A stretch of DNA of 64,000 bases from Thiomicrorhabdus sp. (GCF_963662555.1 NZ_OY759719.1:1818985-1882984); one strand, 5' to 3'; positions 27,501-39,076 are shown, counted from the first letter of the stretch. Numbers and translations: made by a program. Notes: generated from the sequence alone by a model not told the origin.

Positions 27501-30011
27501 TTAGTCTAAGGTACGTTTAACTTCTACTCGCTGATAACACTCAATTTGGTCACCGGCTTTAACGTCATTGTAATCTTTAACACCAATACCACATTCAATA
27601 CCTTTTTGAACTTCAGGTACGTCATCTTTGAAGCGACGTAAAGATTCAAGAACACCTTCGTAGATAACCACGTTATCACGTAAAACACGGATTGGGTTAT
27701 TACGTTTAACTGACCCTTCAGTAACCATACAACCAGCGATAAGACCAATTTTAGGTGCTTTAAAGACTTCACGAACATCAGCCACACCAACAATTTCTTC
27801 ACGGAAATCAGGTGCCATTTTACCTTCAATTGCACGCTTAACATCGTCAACAATCTCATAGATAACGCTGTAGTATTTAAGTCCAATACCTTCATTATCA
27901 ATAATGCGTTTAGCTGAAGCATCTGCACGCACGTTAAAACCAAAGATTAACGCGTCTGAAGCCATTGCTAAGTTAGCATCTGTTTCAGAAATACCACCTA
28001 CACCAGTAGAAACAATCACTACTTTGATTTCATCAGTAGAAAGTTTAGTCAAGGCATCAGAGATAGCCTGAATAGAACCTTGTACGTCAGCCTTTAGAAT
28101 AATATTTACAGTTTGAACATCACCTTCGGCCATTTTGTTAAACATGTTGTCTAACTTAGACTTCTGCTGACGTGCAATCTTAAGTTCTTTGAACTTACCT
28201 TGACGGAAGGTTGCCGCTTCACGAGCTTTACGCTCATTCTCAACAGTAATCATCTCATCACCAGCAACCGGCACACTTGATAAACCTAAAATTTCAACAG
28301 GAATAGAAGGACCAGCTTCAGTAATAGATTCACCAGAATCACTGATTAAAGCACGAACACGACCATATTCCATACCACAAAGAGCAATATCACCCTTCTT
28401 AAGTGTTCCTGACTGAACAAGAACCGTTGCAACTGGTCCACGTCCTTTATCAAGACGAGATTCAATAACCACACCCTTAGCATGACCTTCAGTTGGTGCT
28501 TCAAGTTCTAACATTTCAGATTGTAAAGAAATTGCATCTAGAAGCTCATCAATACCCATACCTGTTTTAGCCGAAACTGGAACAAACTGAATATCACCAC
28601 CCCAAGACTCAGGAATAACTTCTAATGCAGCTAACTCTTGCATAACACGGTCCATATTGGCCGCTTCTTTATCCATTTTGTTTACTGCAACAACAATACC
28701 CACTCCAGATGCTTTTGCATGCTGAATTGCTTCTTTTGTTTGTGGCATAACACCATCATCTGCAGCAACAACGATAACAACAACATCCGTTACTTCTGCA
28801 CCACGAGCACGCATAGCAGTAAAGGCCGCGTGACCAGGAGTATCGATAAAGGTAACACCACCTTTGTCAGTATCAACATGGTAAGCACCAATGTGCTGAG
28901 TGATCCCACCCGCTTCACCATGGGCTACTTTTGCTTTACGAATATAATCAAGTAAAGATGTTTTACCGTGGTCAACGTGACCCATGATAGTAACAACTGG
29001 AGAACGGTGAACCGTTTCACCATGGTACTCTTGGTTTACAACTTCGTCTTCAATCGTCACTTCATTGAAAGCAACGGCTTTATGTCCCATTTCTTCAACA
29101 ATCAACATAGCTGTTTCTTGGTCAAGGATTTGGTTTATTGTTGCCATTGTGCCAAGCTCCATCATCATAAATTTGATGACTTCACCCGTTTTAACAGACA
29201 TTTGTTCTGCAAGTGCTGCAAGAGTAATACTTTCAGGAACTTTAACTTCACGAATTACTGGCTCAGTTGGTTTTACAAAACCATGCTCATTATCAGCTTG
29301 GGCTACATTGCGTTTATCAACTTGACCTCTGCGACCTTTACCACGACCATTACCAAAGGCATTTTGACGAACATTAGTCTTTTTACCTTTACCTTTAGGC
29401 CCATCTGCCCCGTCATTTGCTTTACGGCTTTCATGATGTTTCTGATCTTTGGCTTTTTTAGCCGCTTTAGAGTGATCTTCTTTAGGTGGAACTGGAGCAA
29501 TCTTAGCGATTGTCTCTTCATCTAAAGTCGCTTTTTTATCTGAAACTTTTTTAATAGGTTCTTCTTGTACAGCCTGAGATTTTTCTTCAACCGCAACTTC
29601 TTCAGCTACCGTTTCTGCTACCGGTGTCTCAACTGTTACTGGTTGTTCAACTACTTCTTCTACAACTTCTTCAACAATTGGTTCTTCAACCACAGGCTCT
29701 TCAACTTGCTCAGGTTTTTTAACATAGGTACGTTTCTTACGTACCTCAACATTAACGGTACGTTTACCGCTACCCGAACCAGCAGACAAATTTAATGTTT
29801 GTTTACGACGAAGCGTCACTTTTTTAGGAGCGTCTTCTGACGTTTCACCATGCAAACTTTTTAGATAAGTTAGCAAGGTACGTTTTTCTTCTTCTGATAA
29901 TGAATCGGACTCTTTTTTACCTTTAACACCAGACTCGTTTAATTGAGAAATCAGTTTTTCAACAGAAAGGTTAAGTGTCTCTGAAAATTGTTTTATTGAT
30001 ACTTCGGCCAT
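27501..30011 (-). CDS. infB: translation initiation factor IF-2
   Basis: 836 residues. An N-terminal IF2 domain ([20 protein letters not shown]) leads to a long Glu/Val- and Lys-rich linker (residues about 90-230). The GTPase domain has G1 [11 protein letters not shown]3 DTPGHAAF and G4 NKMDK, then the beta-barrel domains and the C-terminal fMet-tRNA-binding domain ([19 protein letters not shown]). The GTPase delivers fMet-tRNA to the 30S subunit. It follows nusA by 17 bp. The linker's low complexity creates spurious antisense ORFs. Confidence 0.97.
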   Translation of the reverse strand: MAEVSIKQFSETLNLSVEKLISQLNESGVKGKKESDSLSEEEKRTLLTYLKSLHGETSEDAPKKVTLRRKQTLNLSAGSGSGKRTVNVEVRKKRTYVKKPEQVEEPVVEEPIVEEVVEEVVEQPVTVETPVAETVAEEVAVEEKSQAVQEEPIKKVSDKKATLDEETIAKIAPVPPKEDHSKAAKKAKDQKHHESRKANDGADGPKGKGKKTNVRQNAFGNGRGKGRRGQVDKRNVAQADNEHGFVKPTEPVIREVKVPESITLAALAEQMSVKTGEVIKFMMMELGTMATINQILDQETAMLIVEEMGHKAVAFNEVTIEDEVVNQEYHGETVHRSPVVTIMGHVDHGKTSLLDYIRKAKVAHGEAGGITQHIGAYHVDTDKGGVTFIDTPGHAAFTAMRARGAEVTDVVVIVVAADDGVMPQTKEAIQHAKASGVGIVVAVNKMDKEAANMDRVMQELAALEVIPESWGGDIQFVPVSAKTGMGIDELLDAISLQSEMLELEAPTEGHAKGVVIESRLDKGRGPVATVLVQSGTLKKGDIALCGMEYGRVRALISDSGESITEAGPSIPVEILGLSSVPVAGDEMITVENERKAREAATFRQGKFKELKIARQQKSKLDNMFNKMAEGDVQTVNIILKADVQGSIQAISDALTKLSTDEIKVVIVSTGVGGISETDANLAMASDALIFGFNVRADASAKRIIDNEGIGLKYYSVIYEIVDDVKRAIEGKMAPDFREEIVGVADVREVFKAPKIGLIAGCMVTEGSVKRNNPIRVLRDNVVIYEGVLESLRRFKDDVPEVQKGIECGIGVKDYNDVKAGDQIECYQRVEVKRTLD

Positions 30012-30028
30012 CGAAACTCTTCCTTTTA

Positions 30029-31516
30029 TTATTCAAACCATGGTGCACGTGCTTTAAGAATTAATTCTCCAGCAGCCGTCTCATCCATTTCTACATATTC
30101 AAGTAGCTCATCGGTACCAAGCTCTGCTAGATCTTCTTGAGTAATTACACCATTACTAGCTAATTGCTTAGCCATTTCTTCTGTCATACCCTCAAGGGCT
30201 AACAGATCTTCAGCAGGTTCGGCCATCGCCGTTTTTTCTTCTGCTACAAGTGCTTGAGTTAATAATGCATCTTTTGCACGCTGTTTTAATTCACCAACTA
30301 ACTCTTCATCAAAACCATCAATCTCAAGCATTTCAGCGGCTGGTACATAAGCCACTTCTTCCACACTAGTGAAGCCCTCAGAAACTAATACTTCTGCAAA
30401 ATCTTCATCAATATCTAGTGCATTTACAAATACATCAACCTGATCTTTAGATTCAGTTTCATGTTTCTCAGCCATTGCTGTCTGAGTCATAACATTCAGT
30501 TCCCAACCAGTAAGCTCACTAGCCAAACGGATGTTTTGCCCGTTCTTACCAATCGCCTGAGATAACTGCTCATCTTCAACAGCCAAGTCCATAGTATGTC
30601 TATCTTCATCAACCATGATTGAGGTAACTTCTGCAGGTGCCATTGCATTAATAACAAACTGAGCATCATTTGGATCCCAAAGAATGATATCGATTCTTTC
30701 ACCTGCTAATTCATTTGTTACTGCTTGAACACGACCACCACGCATACCAACACAAGCACCAATCGGATCTAAACGTGGGTCATTAGCACGTACCGCAATT
30801 TTTGCACGGAAACCAACATCACGAGCAGCACTCATAATATCAATTAAATCATCACTGATTTCTGGCACTTCAATCTTAAACAGTTCAATTAACATCTCTT
30901 TACAAGCACGAGACATAAATAACTGAGGTCCACGTGGACGGAAAGAAACTTCTTGTAAATAACCACGAACACGATCACCAATACGGAATGTTTCACGACC
31001 AATTAATTGGTTACGCATAATCACCGCATCAACATTGTCACCCATATCAAGAATGACATCACCGCGATCGATACGTTTAACCTGGCCTGTTAAAATTTCA
31101 CCAACACGTTTTTCATAAATCTCTACAACTTTTTTACGCTCAGCTTCACGCACTTTCTGGATGATAACTTGTTTAGCGGTTTGTGCACCGATACGACCAA
31201 AATCAATTGATTCCATTGGCTCTTCAATGTATTCACCAATTTCAGCATTAGGATCTTCATCAACTGCATCCATTTCACGGATATACCAACCAACGTTATC
31301 TTCAATTGCTGTGGCGTCGTCAATGACTTCCCAACGGCGAAATGTTTCATAATCACCTGTATGACGGTCAATAGAAACACGTACGTCAATTTCATCATCA
31401 TGACTTCTTCGGGTTGCAGTGGCTAAAGCAGTTTCAATAGCATCAAAGATGATTTCTTTATCAACACCTTTCTCATTGGCCATAATTTCAACAACGGCTA
31501 ATACTTCTTTACTCAT
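30029..31516 (-). CDS. nusA: transcription termination/antitermination factor NusA
   Basis: 495 residues with NTD ([21 protein letters not shown]), S1 ([22 protein letters not shown]), two KH domains ([43 protein letters not shown]) and two C-terminal helix-hairpin-helix acidic repeats. It binds RNA polymerase and modulates pausing and termination. It is the middle gene of the rimP-nusA-infB operon. Confidence 0.97.
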   Translation of the reverse strand: MSKEVLAVVEIMANEKGVDKEIIFDAIETALATATRRSHDDEIDVRVSIDRHTGDYETFRRWEVIDDATAIEDNVGWYIREMDAVDEDPNAEIGEYIEEPMESIDFGRIGAQTAKQVIIQKVREAERKKVVEIYEKRVGEILTGQVKRIDRGDVILDMGDNVDAVIMRNQLIGRETFRIGDRVRGYLQEVSFRPRGPQLFMSRACKEMLIELFKIEVPEISDDLIDIMSAARDVGFRAKIAVRANDPRLDPIGACVGMRGGRVQAVTNELAGERIDIILWDPNDAQFVINAMAPAEVTSIMVDEDRHTMDLAVEDEQLSQAIGKNGQNIRLASELTGWELNVMTQTAMAEKHETESKDQVDVFVNALDIDEDFAEVLVSEGFTSVEEVAYVPAAEMLEIDGFDEELVGELKQRAKDALLTQALVAEEKTAMAEPAEDLLALEGMTEEMAKQLASNGVITQEDLAELGTDELLEYVEMDETAAGELILKARAPWFE

Positions 31517-31555
31517 TTCTGTCTCACTCTAATTCTGTTTAGTACTTCAAAATTT

Positions 31556-31598
31556 GGGATTAAAACTGGGTTTAATAATCGGGTTTAAAATCGGTTTA
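31556..31598. repeat. 12-13-bp degenerate tandem repeat running into the rimP stop codon
   Basis: GGGATTAAAACT, GGGTTTAATAATC, GGGTTTAAAATC and GGTTTAAAAAACT follow each other. The last unit contains the rimP stop (31596-31598). Confidence 0.6.
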
Positions 31599-32051
31599 AA
31601 AAACTGGCACCAGGTTGGCTTTATCAATTAAATCAAATGGTATCTCATATAATTCACCATCAATCTCTAATTCAATACCAGAGTCTGTTACTTTTGACAT
31701 AGGCCCTTTAAAACGTTTTCTACCTAAAACCGACACACTGCTACGAACTTGCACCTCTTGGCCTTCATAGCGTTTAAATTGTTCAGGTGTAAATAACAAA
31801 CGATCCATTCCTGGTGAAGAAACCTCTAAGCGAAATTCGCTACTAATCACATCTTCAACATCTAAAATCGCACTAATTTGCTTACATACCGCATAGGTTT
31901 CATCAGAATTAACTGTACCGTCTGCTTTTTCTATAAATATGCGTAATAACGTATGTCTACCAGCAGGCATGTATTCCATACCCCACCAATCAAACCCCAT
32001 TGATTCAACGGTTGGTTTTAACGCATTTTCTATTTTTTCTTCAATCGTCAC
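31596..32051 (-). CDS. rimP: ribosome maturation factor RimP
   Basis: About 151 residues from the GTG at 32051 (V-T-I-E-E-K-I-E-N...), preceded by GGAATTGG. This matches normal RimP length. An ORF open further upstream to 32153 would add 34 residues encoded partly by a terminator hairpin, so that start is rejected. Family segments are MGFDWWGMEYMPAGRHTLLRIFIE and LEVSSPGMDRLLFTPEQFKRYEG. It acts in 30S subunit assembly and is first in the nusA operon. Confidence 0.93.
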   Translation of the reverse strand: MTIEEKIENALKPTVESMGFDWWGMEYMPAGRHTLLRIFIEKADGTVNSDETYAVCKQISAILDVEDVISSEFRLEVSSPGMDRLLFTPEQFKRYEGQEVQVRSSVSVLGRKRFKGPMSKVTDSGIELEIDGELYEIPFDLIDKANLVPVF

Positions 32052-32090
32052 TAATTTACCAATTCCAAGTATTCTGAAGTTTAAATAACA

Positions 32091-32117
32091 AAAAACCCCG
32101 TAAAAACGGGGTTTTTT
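32091..32117. terminator. symmetric terminator upstream of rimP
   Basis: AAAAACCCCG-TAAAAA-CGGGGTTTTT. It closes the upstream exonuclease transcription unit on the minus strand, and lies inside the falsely extended rimP ORF. Confidence 0.85.
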
Positions 32118-32277
32118 AAAAATCGAACCGCTGCTTAAACAAAGATTAAGCAACCCTCGATAAAACTTTTTTTAAAAAATCTGAGCATAATTATACTGTT
32201 TTTTGTTTATTTGTCAAGAACTTAACCATGAACTTTTATTTATTGTTTTGTGACGAAAGAGGGTAATTTTTCTTTCT

Positions 32278-32931
32278 TTAAACCTTGTTAAGCTCTTGTA
32301 ATTTAACAAAAATTAATGACGTCATCAACGCATCACTAAAGGCATCATGCTGCCCCATATTAGGAATATCTAGGCTTTTAAGAATAACATCAAATGAAAG
32401 ATCAATATTAGGCTCAATACATGAACGTTTATATTTTTGTATTGCATGTTCATAATACATACCCGAAACTTCAATTTGAGGGTTTGGAAGCCCAATACCT
32501 AAATGTGATTTTATCACTCTATTTACCATTGCAACATCAAACTCAAGATAATATCCAACCAATGTCGCACCGCGAATAAACTCTAAAAACACCTTTATAG
32601 CTTCAAATTCATCATCGTAGAGTACATCACTATTGTCTACATCTATATTTCGAATCTGGTGAATTGCTATACTTTCTGCTGAAATATCATTCTTTTGCTT
32701 AATAAAAAGATTTAAACTCTGGCTGGTCTGAACTTCATTTTCAACAATCTTTATTGCACTAAGGGTAATGATCCGATCTTTTTTTCTATCCAAACCTGTT
32801 GTTTCACAGTCAAAACAGACAAAAACACCTGGCTCTACATCAAAAAGATACTGGTAACTAGGGTCTTTTAGTTGCCGTTTAAGTTTACTTATTTGGGAAC
32901 CTTTCAACCAGGCCTTAATATCTGCAAGCAT
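32278..32931 (-). CDS. DnaQ-like DEDDh 3'-5' exonuclease
   Basis: 217 residues. Exo I reads CFDCETTGLDRKKDRI, Exo II LVGYYLEFDVAMVNR, and Exo III QHDAFSDALMT with the His of the DEDDh type. It resembles the epsilon-like exonucleases but is a separate small protein. It overlaps the DUF294 gene by one base (TAATG). This exonuclease/DUF294 pair often neighbours acetate-uptake genes in gammaproteobacteria (from general knowledge). Substrate and partner are unknown. Confidence 0.85.
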   Translation of the reverse strand: MLADIKAWLKGSQISKLKRQLKDPSYQYLFDVEPGVFVCFDCETTGLDRKKDRIITLSAIKIVENEVQTSQSLNLFIKQKNDISAESIAIHQIRNIDVDNSDVLYDDEFEAIKVFLEFIRGATLVGYYLEFDVAMVNRVIKSHLGIGLPNPQIEVSGMYYEHAIQKYKRSCIEPNIDLSFDVILKSLDIPNMGQHDAFSDALMTSLIFVKLQELNKV

Positions 32932-34796
32932 TACAACAATCCATCAAGTGCAAAGTGGTGATTAATTCGCTTTTTAAAATCATCTACCACACCAAAACTT
33001 TGCTTAAGCAAGCCTTGTTGCATATGACTCAGTTCAGAAAGACGAATCTTATTATCAGGTATTTCACAACCATCCGCGAGCTGATGGAGCATAGATTCAA
33101 GCCTTAATGTATTTAAAAAGTTCAGGGTTTCACCGAGCTCAATACCAAACTCTTTTTCAAAAACGCCTGCATCCATAAGTGCTTTTATACGCCAATGAGT
33201 ATTGGTTTTTGAAATACCTGCCTCCAATGCATAACAACGCACACCATGTACAATACTAAAAATGCCGCCTTTTTTAATATCAATCACTTCATGGCCCGCT
33301 TCAGAATCAACAACCAGGCCTCCTAAAAAACCTATTGGTGTTTTAAATCTTAAAACTGAGACTGCAAAAAGTCGCAAAAAGTTTGAATATCGCTCTTTTT
33401 CATTTTGCAAAGTTTCTTTAAGCTCAGAAAGCCACTCTTTTTGACCAAATACCGCTTCGGCATCAAACAAAATAGCTGCATGCATAAAGTTTTCTTCAGA
33501 AGGATTTGCAAACCACTGGGCTACTTTAAGCATAAAATCAGATTGACTCATACGCCAATCTGTATTGGAAAGCATTATATTTCCTGGACATGGAGGGAAC
33601 CCCATCTGTTGCAAAGTTTCTATAAAACTTGAGGAAAACTGTTCTAATTCAATGAGCTCGTTATCCGTCAATTCATCAGAGTAAATAAGTGCATTATCTT
33701 GGTCTGTACGAATCACTTGTTCGGATCGACCTTCACTACCCATAACAAAAATACAAACCTTATTTGCTAAATGTGTTGGTAATAAAAACTCAACAAGCTT
33801 ATAAATCATCTTACGGTGTAATTCGTTAACAAGCTTAGCAATATAATGAGTTTTAATTCCTTTACGATTAAGGTTACCAATTAACCCATCAATCTGCTCT
33901 CCAAGCACAACTAAATCCGTTACAGACTGTGCTTGCTCAACTTTCAACAAGACCAAACCTGACTGATTTGCAAACAAACTCATTAAATCTTTTTGATGCA
34001 AAAATCCCCTATATCCTTGATCTCCTCTTACAACTAGACGGTCAATTTGAAAGCGAGTCATCTTCAGCAATGCATTAAAAAGATAGTCAAATTCATGAAC
34101 GGTTTGAACTGGTTTATTTGCTAATTTACCGAGTGTTAAAGAAGCTAGATTCGGCTCATTCTTTGCCAGAAGTTTTAATATATCTGTAGAAGTAACTATA
34201 CCGATTTCAGAATCATCAAACTCAACTATACAAGCATCCGTTCGCTTCTCTACCATTAGTTTTGCGGCGTGATGCAAGGTAGATTCTTTACTTAAAGAAA
34301 CATAAGACTGTAAAGGTGCTGAACAGACGGTATCCATCATCACCTCAGTTGAGGTAGCTGACTGAACAGCTTGATGAATACGGTTTAATTTTTCAACAAT
34401 TGAAGAATTAAAGAAATGGGCAAAATCATGATTGGTTTCAAAGGCCTTTATAAAGAGCTTTGCAGGTAGCTTATAAGCAATAGCCTCCTCTTGCACTTCA
34501 TAATGGGAAGTACGCTCGGCCTCAGACAAAATATCGGTATCACCAAAAAAACCACGCACACTATAGCGAGATGTAACCTCACCATCATCAATCTCTGCCA
34601 CTTTTCCTTTAATTAAAATATAGAGAAAGCTCTTATCTAAAGCGTCTTTAAATTCAATCACCTTCTTGTGAGGTAAATAAACTACATTCATACTATCAGC
34701 AAGTTCATTTAATAATGCTTCTTCAAGATGATCAAACGGAGGGATTTGTGCAAGAAAATCTCGCTGCTGAGTAATTGCCATACTATTAATAACCAT
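32931..34796 (-). CDS. cNMP-CBS-DUF294 putative nucleotidyltransferase/signal protein
   Basis: 621 residues. A cyclic-nucleotide-binding domain (residues about 15-130) is followed by a CBS pair (about 165-290, with KLMVEKRTDACIVEF and GFLHQKDLMSLF). A DUF294 nucleotidyltransferase-like domain carries MGSEGRSEQVIRTDQDNALIY around residue 350, and a helical substrate-binding C-terminus follows. The GS..R.E..-D.D signature is that of GlnD-like nucleotidyltransferases. A target protein near the acetate permease is an inference. Met6 is an alternative start. A terminator separates it from actP. Confidence 0.85.
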   Translation of the reverse strand: MVINSMAITQQRDFLAQIPPFDHLEEALLNELADSMNVVYLPHKKVIEFKDALDKSFLYILIKGKVAEIDDGEVTSRYSVRGFFGDTDILSEAERTSHYEVQEEAIAYKLPAKLFIKAFETNHDFAHFFNSSIVEKLNRIHQAVQSATSTEVMMDTVCSAPLQSYVSLSKESTLHHAAKLMVEKRTDACIVEFDDSEIGIVTSTDILKLLAKNEPNLASLTLGKLANKPVQTVHEFDYLFNALLKMTRFQIDRLVVRGDQGYRGFLHQKDLMSLFANQSGLVLLKVEQAQSVTDLVVLGEQIDGLIGNLNRKGIKTHYIAKLVNELHRKMIYKLVEFLLPTHLANKVCIFVMGSEGRSEQVIRTDQDNALIYSDELTDNELIELEQFSSSFIETLQQMGFPPCPGNIMLSNTDWRMSQSDFMLKVAQWFANPSEENFMHAAILFDAEAVFGQKEWLSELKETLQNEKERYSNFLRLFAVSVLRFKTPIGFLGGLVVDSEAGHEVIDIKKGGIFSIVHGVRCYALEAGISKTNTHWRIKALMDAGVFEKEFGIELGETLNFLNTLRLESMLHQLADGCEIPDNKIRLSELSHMQQGLLKQSFGVVDDFKKRINHHFALDGLL

Positions 34797-34888
34797 TCAT
34801 TTTCATTACTACAATAATACTCTGAAAAAACGAGTATGTATAAGAAAACAGACCGTGAATATTTTGATAAACAATTATTCAAGGCAAT

Positions 34889-34915
34889 AAAAAAGGGGCT
34901 AAAAGCCCCTTTTTT
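34889..34915. terminator. actP terminator
   Basis: AAAAAAGGGGCT-AAA-AGCCCCTTTTTT, about 20 bp past the actP stop, between actP and the DUF294 gene. Confidence 0.88.
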
Positions 34916-34935
34916 ACAACACAAAATTAATTCTA

Positions 34936-36546
34936 TTAATTTCCGTGTGCTTTCGCCATAAACTCTTCTGTATTACCACGGTCGCTAGTCATCATACTAA
35001 CAACAACAGTCACAAGAATCGCTACCGGAACTGAGTAAAGCGCTGGGTTAACTAATACATCTAAACCTAACATCGTTTTTAGTCCAAAGAACTTAGAGAA
35101 CGTGAATAGTAAAGAGAATACTAGACCTGCTGCCATACCCCATACAACTGCTTGGCTTGTTAAACCTTTCCACCAAACAGCTAATACTAGAACTGGAGCA
35201 AAAGTTGAAGCCGCAATACCAAAACACATACCTACAAGCATTGCTACGTTTTCTTCTTTCAGCCATACAGACATTGCAATTGCAACAACCGCTAGGAAGA
35301 ATGCACCAATTTTAGCGAATCTAAGTTCTTGCTCATCAGTTGAGTTAGGATTAATAACACCTTTATAAAGATCGTGTGACAAAGAAGACGTTGCAGAGAT
35401 TAATAGACCTGCTGAAGTACTTAACATAGCCGCCATCGCACCTGCCGCAATCACACCCATTAGGATCTGACCACCAAGCATGTCACCCAGCATAGGCATT
35501 GTCATGTTCTTCGCTTTACCAACTTCACCATTTGCAATCATTTTAATCAGCTCTGGATATAGAGCATACATTGCAATCAAACCAACAAAAAAGATAGCTG
35601 CGTAAAATACCGCTAGACCCCAGATAGTAATCTCTGCAGACTTACGAGCATCAGAAGCGTTTGATACTGTATAGAACTTGATTAAGATATGAGGTAAACC
35701 TAATACACCAAGGAACAAAGCAATAACAAGTGATGCTTGGTTAGCAAAGTCACGAAGACCAACACCTGGAGTTACTGCAGATGGAGCATCAGTCATAATT
35801 GCACGAACTGCATCAACTGCTGCACCTGGACTAGATGCTGCTGCCGCTGCCGCAACTGCTTCTGCATTAGTTGCTGCTAATTTCACAGGAACCATAGTTT
35901 CAGCCGCTGTAATTACACCACCTGGATTACCGCCGAATAAATGAATTACTCCGAAAACAAGTAGGAATAGCATCGCACCAAAAAGGATTGAACCCTGGAT
36001 AGCTTGGTTATAAGACGTTCCTTTCATACCACCAATAATTACAAATAGTGCCATCAAAGAACCTGTAACCAATACTGTTGGAAGATAGTCCCAACCAAGA
36101 AGTAGCCCAAATAAGTAACCCGCTCCCACAATCTGCGGAACCAAATACATAACGCAAAGCACTAATGTTGAAACCATTGCAACTGTACGAATCTTTTTTG
36201 AATGTTCAGAGAAACGTGCATTTAGTACATCAGCCGCAGTAAATTTACCGACATTTTTTAGAGGGCTTGCAATAGTCAATAAAACAACAACCCATGCAGC
36301 AAAGAAACCAATGGCAAGCCACCAACCGTCAACACCCTGAAGTGCAACCGCACCAGCTACACCTAAGAAACTCGCAGCTGAAGCATAATCACCTAGCATA
36401 GCTAGACCATTTACACGAGGTGAAATACCTCCACCAGCAACGTAGAAGTTTGCTGTACTTCCAGTTGAAGCACGGTGGTAAAAACTAATCCAAATCGATA
36501 GACCTATACCAAGTCCAACGATAACTAGAGCAACAAGGTTTTCCAT
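34936..36546 (-). CDS. actP: sodium:solute symporter, cation/acetate permease type
   Basis: 536 residues, about 13 membrane segments, SSS family. The N-terminal half reads GSTANFYVAGGGISPRVNGLAMLGDYASAASFLGVAG, and the sodium-site helix later reads AAMLSTSAGLLISATSSLSHDLYKG. It is coupled to the DUF485 gene by a one-base TAATG overlap and lies below acs, the E. coli acs-yjcH-actP order. Acetate or related short-chain acid uptake is thus likely. An Ala-rich loop (EAVAAAAAASSPGAA) is unusual. Confidence 0.88.
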   Translation of the reverse strand: MENLVALVIVGLGIGLSIWISFYHRASTGSTANFYVAGGGISPRVNGLAMLGDYASAASFLGVAGAVALQGVDGWWLAIGFFAAWVVVLLTIASPLKNVGKFTAADVLNARFSEHSKKIRTVAMVSTLVLCVMYLVPQIVGAGYLFGLLLGWDYLPTVLVTGSLMALFVIIGGMKGTSYNQAIQGSILFGAMLFLLVFGVIHLFGGNPGGVITAAETMVPVKLAATNAEAVAAAAAASSPGAAVDAVRAIMTDAPSAVTPGVGLRDFANQASLVIALFLGVLGLPHILIKFYTVSNASDARKSAEITIWGLAVFYAAIFFVGLIAMYALYPELIKMIANGEVGKAKNMTMPMLGDMLGGQILMGVIAAGAMAAMLSTSAGLLISATSSLSHDLYKGVINPNSTDEQELRFAKIGAFFLAVVAIAMSVWLKEENVAMLVGMCFGIAASTFAPVLVLAVWWKGLTSQAVVWGMAAGLVFSLLFTFSKFFGLKTMLGLDVLVNPALYSVPVAILVTVVVSMMTSDRGNTEEFMAKAHGN

Positions 36547-36779
36547 TATTCGTTCTCCTCAGCGTCCATCTTCTTTAAATACAAGCGAGTAATGACTACA
36601 CCACTAATGATGACCAATAACCCACCCCAAATTGCTATTGGCATACCAGCCACAACTGTCGCAGCAAGATCTTTGAAAGAAGCACTCACCATGAGTGCAA
36701 CACCAAAGTACAGTACTGTGAAAATGACCAACAATATGGCCGAATATTTAACTTTATTATTCACAAAGTTCCTCCTCAT
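36546..36779 (-). CDS. yjcH: DUF485-type small membrane protein (YjcH-like)
   Basis: 77 residues with two membrane helices (AILLVIFTVLYFGVALMV and IAIWGGLLVIISGVVITRLYL), separated by a short loop with AGMP. E. coli YjcH has the same helix order between acs and actP. It probably assists the symporter. A DUF4212 assignment is the alternative. Confidence 0.78.
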   Translation of the reverse strand: MRRNFVNNKVKYSAILLVIFTVLYFGVALMVSASFKDLAATVVAGMPIAIWGGLLVIISGVVITRLYLKKMDAEENE

Positions 36780-37123
36780 TTATAAAACTGAATTGTCTAA
36801 TGACTATTCTTATTTTTATTTTTATTTAGTTAAAAACTAAATAGAGTCCTTTGTATGGGTCATAAAACATTGAAAAAATTGAGAAAATTTTACTGCTTGA
36901 GGTCAAAAAAACCGTTAACAGCCAGAGCTATTGACAAGTTTTAAAACGAAAAACAATAAAGTTTTAGCCTTTTTAAATTGTTTATGATCTCGTACAGAGT
37001 TCTCATACAGGCATTAAAAAAACAACCCACCTTGTTTAACACCCAAAACAAGGCAGACAATTCGGGTCACCCCAAAACTGGTTAATATTTACATATATTT
37101 AGAATTGATTAGATATGCTCAGA
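36780..37123. other. acs to DUF485 spacer
   Basis: 344 bp, no ORF. It contains the acs terminator candidate and, presumably, the promoter for the DUF485-actP unit. AT-rich. Confidence 0.6.
37022..37053 (-). terminator. candidate acs terminator
   Basis: Minus strand: CCTTGTTT (37053-37046), loop, AAACAAGG (37037-37030), then TGGGTTGTTTTTTT. Confidence 0.6.
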
Positions 37124-39076
37124 TTATTTTTTCTTTTGAAACTGATCTAAGATACTAGGATCTTCTAGAGTAGAGGTGTCTTGAGTAATCTCCTCACCTT
37201 TAGCGATAGTTCTCAAAAGACGACGCATGATTTTACCTGAGCGTGTTTTTGGTAAGTTGGTACCAAAACGAATATCGTCAGGTTTAGCAATTGGACCAAT
37301 TTCTTTAGCAACATGATCACGTAGCTCTGCAATTAAAGCATTGCGAGCGTCGCCTTTTGGAATATCAACATTTAGCACAACAAATGCCGCTACCGCTTCA
37401 CCTTTAATATCATGAGGACGCCCAACTATTGCGGCTTCTGAGACTAATGGGTGAGAAACCAATGCAGACTCAATTTCCATAGTTCCTAAACGGTGGCCAG
37501 AAACGTTTAATACATCATCAACACGACCAAGGATCCAGAAGTAACCATCTTCATCATGATAAGCACTATCGCCAACAACATAATAAGGGACATCTTGAAG
37601 TGGGAAATAAGTACTCTTATAACGCTCTTCATCCCCCCAAACATTGCGAATCATTGAAGGCCATGGCTTTTTAATAACTAAAAGACCACCTTGGCCTTTA
37701 CCAAGTTCATTACCTTCTTCATCAAGAATAGCTGCATCAATACCTGGTAATGGTTGAGTACATGAACCTGGTTTAAGAGGGGTAATTGGGAATGGAGCAA
37801 TCATATGAGCACCGGTTTCAGTTTGCCACCAGGTATCAATAATTGGGCACTCACCACGACCAATAACATCGTGATACCACATCCACGCTTCAGGATTAAT
37901 AGGTTCACCAACTGTTCCAAGTAAACGTAATTTACTTAAGTCATATTGGCTTGGTAAATCCGCACCGAACTTCATTAATGCACGAATAGCTGTAGGAGCG
38001 GTATAGAAAACGGTTACACCATGATCTTGGCAAACTTGCCAGAAACGTCCGGCATCAGGATATGTTGGAACACCTTCGAACATTACAATAGTGGCACCAA
38101 CAGAAAGTGGCCCGTAAGCTACATAGGAGTGGCCTGTAATCCAGCCTACATCTGCGGTACACCAAAAGACATCGTTATCATTTAAGTCAAACATCCACTC
38201 ATTGGTAAGATGTGCATTTAATAAGTAACCACCAGAACTATGTTGTACCCCTTTTGGCGTACCTGTTGAACCTGATGTATATAACAAAAACAGTGGGTGT
38301 TCAGCATTAACAGGAACAGGATCATGGTAATTGCTCATACCAGCTTCAGCTTCCATCCAGTCAATATCACGACCTTCTTTCATTGAAACTTCATCGTCAG
38401 TGCGACGATATACAATTACTTTCTTAACATGATCGCAGCCTTTTGCTAAAGCATCATCCACCGCACCTTTAAGAGGAATCGTTTTACCACCACGACGGCT
38501 ACCATTAGTTGTAATAACAAGCTTTGCTTGTGCATTTTCAATACGATCACGTAAAGCTTCTGCTGAAAAGCCACCAAAAACCACAGAGTGAATAGCACCA
38601 ATACGAGCACATGCCTGCATAGCGATAACCGCTTGAGGAATCATTGGCATATAGATAATGACACGATCACCCTTCTCAACACCTTGAGCGGTTAAAGTGT
38701 TAGCAAAACGACAAACTTGATCATGAAGTTCTTTATAGGAATAGCGTTCTACATCGCCTTGATCGCCTTCAAAAATAATCGCAGTTTTATCGCTTTTAGT
38801 GTCAAGGTGTCGATCAATGCAGTTGTATGAAACATTTAGTTCACCATCAGTGAACCACTTGTAATGAGGGGCATTAGATTCATCTAAGCCGATAGTAAAA
38901 GGTTTTGTCCAAGACAGCTTTTCTTTAGCTAAATCAGACCAAAAGCCAACATGATCTTCACTTGCCTTAGCACGCATTTCTGCCAATGTTTGTTCATTGA
39001 TTGCAACGCTGTTTTTAATGGCGTCAGAAGGTTGAAATAAACGTGTTTCAGTTAGTATCGATTCAATATTAGACAT
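37124..39076 (-). CDS. acs: acetyl-CoA synthetase
   Basis: About 650 residues from ATG 39076, which follows TAGGAGACGCC; an ATG 42 bp upstream gives a non-conserved extension. Motifs are [23 protein letters not shown] (adenylate-forming loop), [43 protein letters not shown] and the acetylatable lysine in [14 protein letters not shown]. It activates acetate through acetyl-AMP. With actP and aldB it forms an acetate-handling set. Confidence 0.97.
   Translation of the reverse strand: MSNIESILTETRLFQPSDAIKNSVAINEQTLAEMRAKASEDHVGFWSDLAKEKLSWTKPFTIGLDESNAPHYKWFTDGELNVSYNCIDRHLDTKSDKTAIIFEGDQGDVERYSYKELHDQVCRFANTLTAQGVEKGDRVIIYMPMIPQAVIAMQACARIGAIHSVVFGGFSAEALRDRIENAQAKLVITTNGSRRGGKTIPLKGAVDDALAKGCDHVKKVIVYRRTDDEVSMKEGRDIDWMEAEAGMSNYHDPVPVNAEHPLFLLYTSGSTGTPKGVQHSSGGYLLNAHLTNEWMFDLNDNDVFWCTADVGWITGHSYVAYGPLSVGATIVMFEGVPTYPDAGRFWQVCQDHGVTVFYTAPTAIRALMKFGADLPSQYDLSKLRLLGTVGEPINPEAWMWYHDVIGRGECPIIDTWWQTETGAHMIAPFPITPLKPGSCTQPLPGIDAAILDEEGNELGKGQGGLLVIKKPWPSMIRNVWGDEERYKSTYFPLQDVPYYVVGDSAYHDEDGYFWILGRVDDVLNVSGHRLGTMEIESALVSHPLVSEAAIVGRPHDIKGEAVAAFVVLNVDIPKGDARNALIAELRDHVAKEIGPIAKPDDIRFGTNLPKTRSGKIMRRLLRTIAKGEEITQDTSTLEDPSILDQFQKKK

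Noticed and set aside
28968-29525. 185-residue plus-strand ORF opposite infB
   Set aside because: It is antisense to the low-complexity IF-2 linker, has repetitive Phe/Asn/Cys-rich composition and no ribosome-binding site; it is a codon-bias shadow.
32052-32153. N-terminal extension of rimP
   Set aside because: It overlaps an intrinsic terminator hairpin, is not conserved-looking, and the GTG at 32051 gives the usual length.
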